Source: Sacculina carcini
Lineage: Eukaryota; Arthropoda; Thecostraca; Sacculinidae
Assembly: GCA_916048095.2 (NCBI GenBank)
Contig: OU696575.1
Location: 5,675,501 to 5,739,500 of the forward strand
DNA length: 64,000 nucleotides
Direction: 5' to 3'
A program made the position numbers and the translations under genes. Position 1 is the first letter of the stretch, and every line of letters starts with the position of its first letter. The notes beneath the pieces were generated by a model. It did no database searches and was not told where the DNA came from. It worked only from the letters and a program-made list of their open reading frames with translations. Of this stretch, positions 9,901-21,262 are shown piece by piece.

Positions 9901-12043
9901 AGGGATGTCAAGCGAAAATATTGCAGCAGCAGCCACTAGCCATGTACTTTCATTGTGGAGCTCACCAGATCATCTGATCATGCAGAAGGCCGTAGATGTT
10001 AGCGTATGTGTACGTGACGCTATACAGTGGGTGCATGAGCTGGGAGTGCTATTGCACAGGTCTGGAAAGTTCAAGGTTAGTACAAGTGCTACAAAGCACT
10101 ATCTTATCTAGCAATGGCAATTTCCTAGCATCGTATAGTAATGTTTAATATTTGCATCCAAGTGTTGGAAAAAATTGTGTCATCATATGAGCACATCATA
10201 TCAAGTATTTTGAATGACTCACCATATTTTGGTTTTTCAGAGCATTAGATGTAGTTGACAATGATATACAAATGAAGTAGTCATCCGAGACAGATAAAAC
10301 GCAAAACTTGCACGTATGCAGAAATTGTTTATATGTTTGATGCGATTCAGAATGCGACTTTAAACAAAAATCGAACAAACAAATTCAACTTGAAACAATC
10401 GCATGCTGATGTTTCTATTGCAGTCAATGTTCATAGAGATCGTGGTGTCCACGGGAAACCCTCCTGCTCGTCAAATTCGGCCACTGTGTCCGACTCGTTG
10501 GTTGTGCCGCTCACAACCCGTCGTTAGTGCCATTAAGCAATACCGCTTGATTTTAGACTCTTTGGCTGAAATGGCTGAAACAGGCAGCGGCGACGCTAGA
10601 GCAACAGCAGTGGGCCTCCATGACAGATTCAGCAAAGGAGTGACGTTTCTGGGATTGTGCATTGCTGAAAAAACTGTTCAAGTGTTAGAGCAGTTGAGTC
10701 GTAGACTTCAAGCCAGATCTGAAACTCTTTCAGGTGAAATTCTAGTTTTTATGCCTCCTAAACTTGTGTTGTTCCACTTTGAACATCATTCTGGTTACAA
10801 TATTACGTTATTTTGGTTATTGACCATATCGTATTGTGATTGCCCACTAGATTACTATTGCAATAATTTAAACGTTTACTTTTCCAGGGATGGTTGAAGC
10901 CGTGAAATCGACGATCACCCAGCTAGATTCATGGAGGAGAGAAGAGGAATTCGGCGCAATGTATGATTATGCAGAATCACAAGTGAACTCTCTAGGATTG
11001 GAGGACATTATGCAGCCTCGCAAAAGGAAACTGCCACTCAGATTCGGCGGAGATGCAAAATCATACCTCCCACATACTGCTCGCCAACATTATAAAATGC
11101 AGTATTTCGAGATGCTGGACTGTGTCAGGCCGCAGTTGAATGACGTACTGGACAGTAGAGGCCTAAACCGATATATAGAACTTGAAAAAATGATCACCAC
11201 AGGAACGGTAAATGAAGCCGTTGTGTCTCATTACACGGAAATAAATCTCGAACGACTGAAGTTTCAGCTTCCAATGTTTATCGGCACCACAAAAGCTGTG
11301 TCTGTTGGTTCTGCTCAAGATGCCTATCGAGCGATGGAGACGGCTTCTAGAGCTATGTTTTCTGAGATGCGGACATTGTTGAAGCTGCTTCTTGTCTGTG
11401 CTGTAACAAGTTGTGAGTCAGAAAGGAGTTTTTCTGCCCTCCGTAGGCTCAAAACATGGCTGAGAAGCACAATGTCGCAAACACGTCTGAACCACATTGC
11501 CCTTGCTCATATACACAAGGATATACTCGATTCAGTTGATATAGATGTGCTAGTCAGAGAATTTGTCAGAAGGTCTGAGCAGCGGATCTCTCTGTTTGGC
11601 TCTTGCTAAATAGAGAGATATTCATCACCAATATCTATGATAATGCTATGTAATAACATGCTATAATGTGAAAAAATGTCTTATCTGTTGCTCTTGTTTT
11701 CTATGTGTTAACCACTATGTGTTTTTGCTCACCGTGTGTTGATTATATGAAACATGGTAAAATCAATATGTTTGTTTGTCATCACCTATATTTCCGTTAA
11801 ATAAGTTTGTGCTAACACCTGTGATACTGTTCAGTCCGATAGTAGTGTGTGTCCGGTACCCCATGTGTGTGTGTATGTGTGTGTGTGTGTGTGTATGTGT
11901 TAGTCCATATAATATACTTTGTGTTGAGGTATATGTTGAAATTGAATATGACAAAGTTAGTTGAGGGTCAACTGAGCAACTTTGAAAACTAATGCATGAT
12001 GACCATCATCCCCCCCGAGCTTCGACACAAATTTACGCCCATG
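6995..12043 (+). mobile_element. hAT-superfamily DNA transposon, near complete
   Basis: Both ends are defined. The 8-bp direct duplication CCTAGTGG lies at 6987-6994 and 12044-12051. The terminal inverted repeats are CATGGGCGTAAAT (6995-7007) and its complement at 12031-12043. Eight-base duplications are the hallmark of hAT. The left subterminal region is rich in G and C runs that form GGGGGGTATATATACCCCCC (7018-7037). The stretch 7062-8801 holds no protein I can identify and probably carries the promoter and 5' untranslated region. The stretch 11610-12030 is 3' noncoding with a (GT)n tract near 11862-11901. The element encodes one transposase (8802-11609). Confidence 0.93.
8802..11609 (+). 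pseudogene. hAT transposase, ZMYM/TTF-type zinc finger, three exons
   Basis: The protein starts at ATG 8802. An N-terminal TTF-type region (near 9085-9310, with YFTCAKA and a HKASHQH histidine cluster) is followed by the DUF4371-like RNase H catalytic region with Asp in GVIVDGTQD (~9661) and in TYDGAANMSG (~9865). The third exon ends in the hAT dimerisation region SCESERSFSALRRLK. I infer two introns: 10076-10423 (AAG|GTTAGT to TTGCAG|TC, phase 0) and 10734-10887 (CAG|GTGAAA to TTCCAG|GG, phase 1); both restore the reading frame. One defect is visible: a probable 1-nt loss near 9970, just after FHCGAHQ. Relatives are the ZMYM1-like and 52-kDa-repressor-like hAT proteins. Apart from that lesion it could be complete. 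Confidence 0.88.
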
Positions 12044-12049
12044 CCTAGT

Positions 12050-12065
12050 GGTACCATATGGTACC
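12050..12065. repeat. 16-bp palindrome GGTACCATATGGTACC
   Basis: A perfect palindrome just right of the hAT target duplication. The identical 16 bases occur at 4719-4734, inside the 5' coding region of the piggyBac transposase. Before the hAT insertion this one would have lain in the piggyBac 3' flank. It may be a shared internal binding site or an old duplication. Confidence 0.6.
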
Positions 12066-12271
12066 AGTCTATTTCTCATAAAATAAACGGAATTCAAATA
12101 ATTGTTTCATATCATTATCTTCTTATTACCCTTCTGATTAACTCATATAGATATGATCAAAATCGGCAAATAATTCTAATTCCCGAAAAAATGGGTTAAT
12201 AGTGTTTATTGCTTGATAAATTGTGTCACCGGTGGCTGGCATAATGCTGTGACGAGCACTTTAGGAAGTAC

Positions 12272-12790
12272 TGATAGAATGGATCAAAGCAAATAAATAT
12301 ATAATTTTCATAGCTTTGTTTCATGAGACAATCGCATTTCATTCTGTTAATGTGACTCGGCGAGCTATCTTGCTGATTGACGTCAGACCTCAGTTACTGA
12401 GTTAGCGTGGAAATGACACCCTTGGTTACGCTTGCTGCTAATTCAAACTCCGATCTACAGGAAAGCATACAATCATATTTGAATATCTGTAAGCTCACGT
12501 TCAGTTATGGAATGTTTGTCGCGTGCATTGACTGACGGTCTCAATGAACACATTGAAGCCGCCGTAGGCTGTGACATCACCTTCCATCAATATCATCATC
12601 ACTTTCGACGTTGTTGTCCGTGTCGACGTGTCAACAGTTTGTCCGTAGACCGGCACATTTCATCATAAAACTGACGTGCGTCAGCGAAGGCAGCTCAATT
12701 TTACCAGCGACAACGACAACTCTTATCATCCTCGTGTCGTCACATTACTAGCAAGCTAGTGCCTGACTAGCTGGCCGTCCAGACATATCA
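12272..12790 (+). repeat. Left long direct repeat (LTR-like)
   Basis: This ~520-bp block starts TGATAGAATGGATC and is repeated in the same orientation at 15263-15780 with many substitutions and small gaps. Well conserved islands include ATTGACGTCAGACCTCAG, AGCATACAATCATATTTGAA and CTGACGTGCGTCAGCG. The TG start and the distance between copies suggest LTRs of an old retroelement. The right end of the block is not sharply defined. Confidence 0.65.
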
Positions 12791-13025
12791 TCGACCACAA
12801 ATATTACCTAGAGTACTGTATTAGGAATCTGCTGAAATAACACCCCATAAACACAATCTGTTGTGGACAAGTACCTAGAGTTTGCTGCAGTCAAGTAAAA
12901 TCATAATTTACTGCCGGAGACCCAATTTGCATACCGCATAAAAACTCAGCACAACTAACGCACTGCTCACAATCACGTACGAGCTCCAGGAAGAGCTATG
13001 CGAAAGCAGTGCAGCCTAGGTTGTG

Positions 13026-13250
13026 CAATTTGATGATTCTGTAGCATTTGACCGTGTGGGCCACAAGGACTTATTGCAAGAAGAATTACACTGAAATCAA
13101 TGCACCTTAATGAGTATCTTACAGCAATTTCTATCCAATCGCACGCAACATGCTATCATTGGTATGGGCTGGACATAACTGGAACAACATTGTGCCCGGT
13201 GTACGACAGGGAAGTGTGTTGGGTTTTATTTTCTTCAATATTTACAGTCG
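13026..13250 (+). pseudogene. LINE-type reverse transcriptase scrap
   Basis: Several frames together show an AFDRVGHKDLL stretch, FLSNRTQHAIIG, and a GKCVGFYFLQY stretch resembling the GVRQGSVLG block. This order matches motif A, the inter-motif FLSNR block and motif B of Jockey-like LINE reverse transcriptases. Stops and shifts are frequent and it is too short for a clade call. Confidence 0.6.
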
Positions 13251-14732
13251 GGTTCCAGCAGCCAGCGAGTGCAGACAGTATCACAGTGAACACGCATACA
13301 CGTAAACGTGCAGTGCTTCTACGTATCCGGCCTATCCGTCGGTGATGCAAATACAGACTGACATGACTCCCGCTCGCACCTGCGACGCTATAAACGTGCA
13401 AACCGAGATCCACGGGCCGGTTATTCATCTGCAAAAGCTACCACGCCTCTGACGTCCATCCAATGCGTCAAAGCCGCCAGCCTGGGTGTTCCTGCTGTTT
13501 GGAGCGGTTGAGCAGCTCCAATAGCAACAACCGTCGGCGCGTGCTGTAAAAGAAATCGGTACCACTCCATCGCTAGCCAAACCTTCAACCACACGGTGCA
13601 AGTGTCAGACAGTGACATCAACTACGACGACGCGGCCGACTGTGTCGATAGCAAAAGCAAAACCTCCACCCTTCCCACTGAAGAGAACGTGCATGGGTGG
13701 GTCCGCCGATTGAAACAAATACCTCAAGGATTCACGTCGAGACCTCAAACAACGCGATATCGCAAGGATCGAGAATCTGCCGTTGATATCTCGCTAATAT
13801 TCAGCACTATCAAACGCCAACAAACACCGGTTCAAACAGCGGACAGAATTAGTGCAAACCGCCTCACTGTGTGGTTGAGACATCGCGTTAAGGACCTCGC
13901 TCACCCAGGATGTCCACAAACATGAACTTGAGAGTCCCCTACAATCTCGTCGTCAAACACAAGCATGCGACACGTCGAAAACCCACGTCCGTCGCCATCG
14001 CCGGAGCTCCCGCAGTTGGACCCAGCACAGGAACACCCCGACGAGCATCACCGCGAGGTCGATGCCATCACGACAACACTCGCAAGTGAGGACGGCGTAT
14101 GGGGCCTCCTCCAGGTGTGAGCAGCAAGAGTCAAGAATATGCCCTTCTCAGTATTCCCTGACGAGTTGTTCGGTGGGCTGAATACACGACATTGCTCCCG
14201 CCTTCCCCACGTGTCACAGCAGCAGATCCTCCTCACAGTGGATCGAGGGTCTGCTGGAGGCGCCCATGGATCTACATAATGCAGAGAGGACGGTCCACGC
14301 TCTGGTGGAAACATCGCTCGGCGACCTCAACGAAAGTTCCGTTGAAAACAACCCAAGCTAGTGTCGCAAAATGTCGGTACTCTGGGACGTACTGGGGGAC
14401 CTGCGAAACGAGCGCGGTCCCGATTCTGACAGCGAAACGTCCAGTGTCCGACAATCAAAGTACTCGCGGCTATGAGCGTGCCGCCGCAAGGCGTGTGCTC
14501 CCTGCTGAAGAAAGGAACGAAACCAACCAGCTGGTTTTCCTGCGCAGCGCCCAGGAACGTCACGGCACGGAACAGGTTCTTGACTGCCGGCCTGCCGTGC
14601 AACAGCTGGAGAACCACATGCGGCCAGCCGTACAAATCCATGACCTAGCGCCGACGTCTGGCGGTGTATCTCGCATGTGTTACGTACCCTTAGGCTGTCA
14701 ACAGCCATTGTCACCACAACGTTGCATTATCC

Positions 14733-15212
14733 ATGGCGAGCAGCCGACGCGGCAGAATACGTCAAATATGCCCAATCGCTACGGTTGCCACCAGCGTGGA
14801 AGCCATCATCGCGAGCGACACGTCCTCAGAAGCCGGCGGCATTGCCACACCGGAAAACAAGTTCATCCTGCACATGCTGGCCACAGCGGACACCATATAC
14901 CTGGCGGATATGAAGGCTTCACCGATTGCGGTGGCAGTCGCACTCATCGCCGGTCGACAGTGCCCGCTAGTGGTCACCAACAACGTTGCAGTGACGTGCA
15001 ATTTGGCCCGAACCCGTGTCTCAGTAATGTGGATGCTAATAGACCAAGCAACATACCTTGTCATGTACCTGCCGACTCATCTTAACACGACTGACGGACC
15101 ATCACGACCAACTTATTATCGCCCGACGAACTATTTATTAACCTTGGATTTTTCCTTCAAAAGCATCGAATCAATGGGGACATATAGACCAGAATGGACA
15201 AAAATAGAATAA
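14733..15212 (+). pseudogene. RNase H-like domain of a retroelement
   Basis: A 159-codon frame lacking an obvious start. Asp in ASDTSSEAGGIATPEN and Asn in VVTNNVAVTCNLAR sit where RNase H catalytic residues and the DN motif are expected (here NN, so one acidic residue is lost). It is followed by YLPTHLNTTDGPSRP, which resembles the terminal region of retroelement RNase H domains (P-x-x-x-N-x-x-D-x-x-S-R). It lies directly upstream of the right direct repeat. It shows similarity of pattern only; the element class cannot be told from it. Confidence 0.55.
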
Positions 15213-15262
15213 GTCAGTATTCCTCATTCAACTGAAATGTAAACCTTGAGCATAAGATGGAC

Positions 15263-15780
15263 TGATAGAATAGATCAAAACAAATGAATATATAATTGCA
15301 TAACCTTGTTTACTGAAAATTTCGCATTTCATTCTGATATTGTGACTCGGCGAGTTAACCTGCTAATTGACGTCAGACCTCAGATACCGAATTAGCATGC
15401 AAAACCACATCATTGCTATACATGCTGCTGATTCAAGCCTCGATCTGCAGGACAGCATACAATCATATTTGAAAATATGTGAGCTCACGCTAAGTTATGA
15501 AATTTAAACCCCATGTTTAGTCGCATGCATCGATTGGCGGTATCAATTAATACCTTGATACCGCCGCCAGCTGTGACACATCCATCACCTCCCATAATCA
15601 CTAACATCACCACTTTCTACGTTGTTGTCGGTGTCGACATGTCAGCCGTTTATCCGTAGTCTTCCTAATAACACTGACGTGCGTCAGCGGGGTCAGATGA
15701 ATTTGACCAGCGACAACGACGTCGCTTATCATCCCCGTGCCGTCGCATTGCTAACAATCCGTACCTGGCTAGCAGACCTC
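15263..15780 (+). repeat. Right long direct repeat (LTR-like)
   Basis: Partner of 12272-12790 in the same orientation, offset by about 2991 bp. It begins TGATAGAATAGATC. Divergence between the two is high enough to imply an old insertion. The stretch 15781-16281 shows no feature I can support beyond short T-rich runs. Confidence 0.65.
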
Positions 15781-16281
15781 AACTAAATTCGGCTGAAATA
15801 AGGTCAGCTCAGGATAGTTCCAAAAAACAGCCACCCAAATCGAGGACAATTGTACTGCCTCTGGATCATTTTCGGCCACTTCATTGCCGTCTTCGTGTTT
15901 GTCGTGATTGTCATCTTCCGCTTCGACGCTTTGTGACAACACTCAGCAACGTATAAGTCGGTCACCTATGAAACTTCAACAACACAATCTTTTATCCTCG
16001 TCCACATCGTTGTTGTTATATTTAACATCTTTAATTTCATCACTATTCGCTCTCTCTTCAGCTGATGTTTGCTATAAAATTCCAGAAATAAAATATCAGC
16101 TGATTTTTGCTATAAAATTCCTTCTCACTTCCAGAAAAGCCGAAAAGGGCAGATGTGTGCTTGCTCCAGAGAGTCTTCCTCATCATTATAATCTTCCTCA
16201 AATTTGTCTTTGTCGTCAATTCTTCCTGTAACGTCAACTGGAATCATTGTCATCGCAGCTCGTCAACCTACGCGACATTGC

Positions 16282-16315
16282 CACACACTCACACACACAC
16301 TCACACACACACACA
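16282..16315. repeat. (AC)n microsatellite, left flank of LINE
   Basis: An interrupted AC tract (with CTC interruptions) that ends at AGTCGCG, where GC-richer sequence begins. The same-strand AC tract at 19877-19892 follows the LINE 3' end. The pair looks like one microsatellite split by the LINE. Confidence 0.9.
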
Positions 16316-19300
16316 GTCGCGTTTTATCCTTAGTCGAAGAAGGTCGTGTTTTGCCCTGGCTCCCGCAATTCCCCAGTGTGTACATTTAAACTTACCCGTG
16401 AGATTCTGTCAGTGTCCGGTCAGGTGTTTACACGCTCGCCCGCGACACCTGTCATAATCGATCATCGCGGCGGCGGCTGAGCGGTGTGCGTGTCATAGGC
16501 GTGTGCGGGCATATTTCCCAGTGCGACAGTGCGTATAGTGTGCCCCTAGTCATAATTCATCATTGCGGCGACAGTTAGACGGTGAGGCGAGTGTGCGTAT
16601 ACATACGTTTGCGTGTTTGTGTTCGTTCGGTTACATCATGTGCCCTAGGCACCATTTCTAGTGATCCACCATCCTTGAATTTTTTTTTCTTCTTTTTTTC
16701 GTAAATTAGGCGTCACCAAATCATGCGTATATAGATTAGGCTTCGTTTTCAACTTTGGATGTGTTCTGCACGTATGCTTCGGTAATGTTATTCTGACACC
16801 GAGTGGAAGAGTCAACGCGACCCACAATGCCCAACCACTGGAGCCCCAAGGCTAGGAAAACTGTCTCGAAACCACCGTCCGACTACACATGCAGGGTATG
16901 CGGCGACACCGCTCGCATAGGACTGAACTACGGCGTTCGGTCCTGTCCCTCCTGCCGCGAGTTTTTCCGACGTTTTCAGTTAAAAGACCCGGGCACCTGT
17001 AAGATGAGCGGCGAATGCCACATCGACAGAACCACACGCGCCGACTGTCCACCGTGCCGGTTGACCAAGTGCCACGCCGAGGGCATGACTCCGCAGAGGC
17101 CGCCAGGTAACACGGATGACAACTCTCGAACACCCGGCGTGTCAACTTGCCAAGTCTGCGACACGGCTAATGCTAGGAAGAGAACCATCTGCTGTTCCAG
17201 CTGCAGCGCCACGGCTCATCTCACCTGCGTAGGGCTGTCGCGTGCTCAGGCCAGCGAACGTCCTATTTGTCACTGTCAAACGTGCATCAATACTGAGCTG
17301 CAGCATGACGCCGTGGTTCAACCTGTTGTCGACGAGACGGCACCGGATGACCTGGCAGAGGCCCTAGCCCAGCTAAGAAAGCGCTCACGCGTTGCTCAGC
17401 ACAGAGCTCGCAGACACAGGCACCGAGCCGCCACAGAACTGGCAGAGCTCATCACTGCTGCAGTCGATCAGCGTACAGCTCTGTCCTGGTGGCTTATGCT
17501 GTCCTATGCATACACCGGTTTCAGTGCTGCCAAAAACGGCATCAAACAGGACGAGCATCAATCAAACAACAAGCCGAACCAGAGCGACGACTCCGGCTTC
17601 AATAATGCCTATGTAGCTCGTCGCATTCGGGCAAAATGTGCTGACGGTGATGTCAGAGGAGCCCTGCGTCTAATCACAACGCCGGACACAGTAGCTCCTC
17701 TCAACGCTGAGTCGTTAATGGAACTCCACAACAAGCACCCACCAGCACCGCCCGATGAAGACCTGGACGCCATAGTGTACAAGCACCAGATGCCTCTTTC
17801 ACCCACTGAAGACGATGTCGCCGCCACCATCCAGTCGATGTCCCCGGGCTCATCAGCCGGTCTTGATGGAGTGAGACCGCTCCACTTGCGTCAGTTGACG
17901 TCTAAAAAAACTGCCGAGGCCGGTCGTCAGCTGCTGACCGCCTTGATCGCTCTCTGACGTTGCGCTGTGGAAGGTGGCATACCAGACCAAGCCAGGAATG
18001 CGTTTTATGGATCGTCTCTGATTGCTATCAGGAAAAAGAGCGGAGGGATGCGCCCAATCGCAATCGGCAGCTCCTATCGCCGCCTAGCCTGCAAACTTGT
18101 TGGGGGCCGCCTCCTAACGGCAGTCGCGGGCGAGTTACGACCCACTCAGTTAGGAGTCGGCACACCACTGGGGTGCGAGGCCACCGTGCATGCAGTTCGC
18201 GAATATGTCTCGGCGGCCGACCACGGCGTGCTGATGAAGGTCGACCTAAGGAATGCCTTCGATTCGGTGCACCGACAAGTGGTACTTCAGGAGGCTTCGC
18301 GGCGCTATCCCGCCGCCATGCCCTTGCTTCGTCAAGCTTACGGCAGTCCAACGCCCCTCTTTGTCGCCGATCAGGTCATCTGGTCATGCAGGGCCGTGCA
18401 GCAGGGCGACCCACTCGGGCCAGTGTTATTTGCTTCAGCCATTGCTCCAGTGATCAGACAGCTAGTGATATGAAGCCAAGACAGAGGTTACCTGGCTAGC
18501 AGAAAGCGCGACACCAGCTGTCACCGAATCATTCTTCCCGAACGCTCGGAACACCTCACTCCCCTTACTCACAGTGCTTGGGGCACCACTTTGTCGCGAG
18601 GGAGTGCCAGCGGCCTTAGAGTCAGCAGCAGAGGTGGTCGACCGCATGAAAGAGCGTACAGCTAATATCGGAAGACATACAGCTCTGTTCTTCTTGTCGC
18701 GCTATGCGTCCGTGCCTCGCTGCACCTACTTGATGAGGGTATCACAGACGTATTTGCACAGCGAGCAACTCGAACTGATCGATACCAAGATGCGGGACGC
18801 TATCTGCAGTGTGTGCAATGTCGACCTGACAGATGACGGCTGGTTGCAGGCCACCCTCCCAGTTCGTCTCGGTGGTATCGGAATAAGACGACTGGTGGAC
18901 ATCGCGCTACCGGCCTACATATCCTCTGCGTCTGCGACTCGCAGGCTGGTCAGTCTGATCACCCGTCGCCCCTGCGACGACAGACGAGCACTGCTAGGCG
19001 AAGCACAGAAGATATTTTCCGCCAGGGTTGGGAGCGTATACGACGCTGAAGACTCGTTACCCACACGTCAGCGGCAACTAGATGAGCTAGCCTCTCGCTA
19101 TCGCAGCAACGAACTTCTCAGCCGTGCCAATCAACTGCACCGCGCCCGCCTTCTTGCCGCAGCAGAGCCTCACAGTGCCGCTTGGCTGGGAGCCGTACCG
19201 GTAGAGAGCCTAGGCCTACTACTACCAGACGAGGCAGTGCGCGTCAACATTGCTTTGCGATTGGGAGCGACCGTTTGCATGCCTCATAGGTGCCGGTGCG

Positions 19301-19876
19301 GAGCAATGACAGACAGTCTTGGCCACCACCAGCTGTCCTGCCACCGTGATCCCGGGCGTCTGCCACGTCATGCGGCACTCAACGATGTGATTCGTCGTGC
19401 GTTGGCAGCGGCTGGTGTACCAGCCTTGCTAGAGCCCCGCGGCCTCGACCGCGGCGACGGTAGACGACCCGACGGCATCACCATCTCACCGTTCAGCAAC
19501 GGAAAGTCACTGGTCTGGGACGCCACGTGTACCAACACGTTCGGCGCTACTCAACTCCGCGATTGCGCCACCAGAGCAGGAGCCGCCGCCAGAGCAGCTG
19601 AGAGGCGCAAGCGAGATCGCTATGCCGAGCTGGCGCAGCGTTATCGCTTTGAGACACTGGCGGTGGAGACAAGCGGCGTGATGGGATCATCCCTTCTGCG
19701 GCTACTACAAGAACTGGGTCAACGTATAGCGGAATTGTCCGGAGAGCCTCGGGAGACATGTTGGCTTCGACAGCGAGTCAGCCTTGCGGTAGCCCGCGGC
19801 AACACGGCAGCCTTAACGATGACCTAGCCCACTGTATGTTATACGTTGTGTGTCTGGCCTTTAAATATATTGTTGT
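16316..19876 (+). mobile_element. LINE with restriction-like endonuclease and nuclear-receptor finger
   Basis: A single-ORF non-LTR retrotransposon of the group that uses a C-terminal restriction-like endonuclease (R2/NeSL/CRE-type). Its 5' region contains two ~95-bp tandem copies beginning GTCATAATCGATC (16453) and GTCATAATTCATC (16548), which may be a repeated promoter. Coding spans 16827-19827. The 3' untranslated part is only ~50 bp and ends at GTTGT before (AC)n. The same (AC)n orientation at both borders suggests integration into an AC microsatellite. No separate target duplication can be distinguished within such a repeat. The element is GC-rich compared with its neighbours. Confidence 0.75.
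16827..19827 (+). pseudogene. LINE protein: nuclear-receptor DBD + PHD + RT + REL endonuclease
   Basis: From ATG 16827. Residues ~20-88 form a nuclear-receptor-type two-zinc-finger domain: YTCRVCGD, NYGVRSCPSCREFFRRF (P-box region), then C-x5-C, CPPCRLTKC and GM. Spacing of the eight cysteines fits the family except one extra residue in finger 1. Residues ~110-155 form a PHD-like finger (CQVCDTA, CCSSCSATAHLTC, CHCQTC). The RT follows: SAGLDGVRPLHL, GGMRPIAIGSSYRRL, motif A KVDLRNAFDSVHR and motif B QQGDPLGP. The C-terminus has a knuckle (CRCGAMTDSLGHHQLSC) and a restriction-like nuclease core (RRPDG, LVWDATCTN, AVETSG). Breaks: an in-frame TGA at 17955-17957, and near 18470 an internal deletion plus frame change that removes RT motif C (the YxDD loop). 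This copy cannot retrotranspose itself. Confidence 0.88.
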
Positions 19877-19892
19877 ACACACACACACACAC
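19877..19892. repeat. (AC)n microsatellite, right flank of LINE
   Basis: Eight AC units directly after the LINE 3' end. It has the same strand orientation as the tract at 16282-16315. The region 19893-20106 has no recognisable feature. Confidence 0.9.
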
Positions 19893-20106
19893 TCGTCGTC
19901 ATTATGACATTTCATCTAGAATCTACGCTATCTTACCAACACCACCTCCGCAATATTATCAAAACCATCATAATCATATGTGATCCCTGAGCTCAGCGTG
20001 GGCTTGCCAGAATACCCTCTCCATAAGAAGGATTGGGTCGCCAGCGACCGTCAAAACATCGATTTTGCTATAAATGCTGCTTTTCAAATGCGCTGATAAA
20101 AAGTAT

Positions 20107-20303
20107 GTACTGCGGTAGGATACTGCCGCCGTAGCCGCTGCGTGTCGTAAGAGGCGACTAAAAGCGGACCCTCTGCTTCTTCCCTCCCTGCACTGTCATG
20201 TCCAAGGGAGGAAGCGATAATTCAGCAGAGTTGGCAGCCCCCTTGGACTAATACAGCTGTCTTCTTTTCTATCCCCTCTATCCGAATTTTAAAAAAATCT
20301 GAA
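20107..20303 (+). repeat. SINE-like repeat, copy 2
   Basis: Starts ACTGCGGTAGG, carries TGTCGTAAGAGGCGACTAAA, and continues colinear with the copy at 3836-4036 through a region with TTCAGCAGA and TTGGCA. It ends at an A tail (TTTTAAAAAAATCTG). The region 20304-21262 that follows is AT-rich with GT-rich patches and no gene I can support. Confidence 0.65.
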
Positions 20304-21262
20304 AGCAGCAATCATGTCAAAAATTCATCCACAATTGCTGATTGAATCTTTCAGGAATTAACGGTAAACTCACGTGAAATGCATATCAGGACACTTCAGA
20401 TAAGCGTCAAATTCAGGTATATATTTTATAATGGAACCTTCACTAGCCAAGAGCAAAGAAACGATAAATGAGCGAAGAGACGAACGACTACAGGGACTCA
20501 GCATGAAATAAGACAAATGACGGTCAAAATTGAGGAGAATGACGGCACAAAACACTGCGCAGATCACCTACAGAGCAACGTCAATGGGGGGCATGGACCC
20601 AGTTGTCGTTAACAATGACCAGATAATATCTGCGTAAAAGGTGTCAGAAATGAGAAAGTGTCTGGTCAGGTATGTGTCTAGTCGTTAATTTCTTCCATCT
20701 ACCAGGGAAGCTTGGCGATGTGTACTGTCAAGATCAAAATTAATAAAATGCTGTAGACAGAACATCAAATATTGTTAATTAGATATTGACCCATTTACAC
20801 TTATTGTAATTGTCCTAAAAATTTGTATTTATTTCAATGTATTCAATTATGATGGAATAAATAATGAATTGAAACGTATGTGTATATTTGTGTACTGTAT
20901 CTGCGTGTTCACTCTTGTCTCTGAGCTCGTTCCGTACTGATGTTTTCGTAGTGCTCGCACTAGTTATCTGTGCTGTTGATAGTGGTAAAGAATCTCGCGG
21001 ATAAGTGCAAAATTGTGTGCCCGCGACCAACCAACAGACCAACCAACAGCCAACTCTGTTACACTGGTCCGACCATTCGTGTGTGTGAGTGTATGTGTTC
21101 AAACACCAACCGGTATCTCTGCGTGTGGGTAGCGTGTTTGTATGCGCGTATGCGTGTGTGCTTCGCCCGTTGCTGATTACATCGAACTGTGGCGTGTCAT
21201 GCATATTTTATTAGTTATATAATTGTTAGTTATATGTGTGTTAGTTATATGAGTGTATTTTA

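Larger units (their letters stand above)
12272..15780 (+). mobile_element. Decayed retroelement between long direct repeats
   Basis: Two diverged ~0.5-kb direct repeats (12272-12790 and 15263-15780) bound about 2.5 kb. The only recognisable internal coding pieces are a LINE-like RT scrap at 13026-13250 and an RNase H-like domain at 14733-15212, just before the right repeat. The parts at 13596-13925 and 14192-14700 have short open frames with basic, Gag-like composition but no motif I recognise. The layout suits an LTR or tyrosine-recombinase retroelement. No integrase or recombinase is visible, so the class is open. Confidence 0.5.

Noticed and set aside
12187..12198. GGGTTAA near 12195 as the right end of the piggyBac element
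   Set aside because: No matching inverted end with TTAA was found on the left near 4550, so the border is unsupported.
16827..17300. A host nuclear receptor gene
   Set aside because: The zinc-finger domain is in one continuous frame with a PHD-like finger and the LINE reverse transcriptase; there is no ligand-binding domain.
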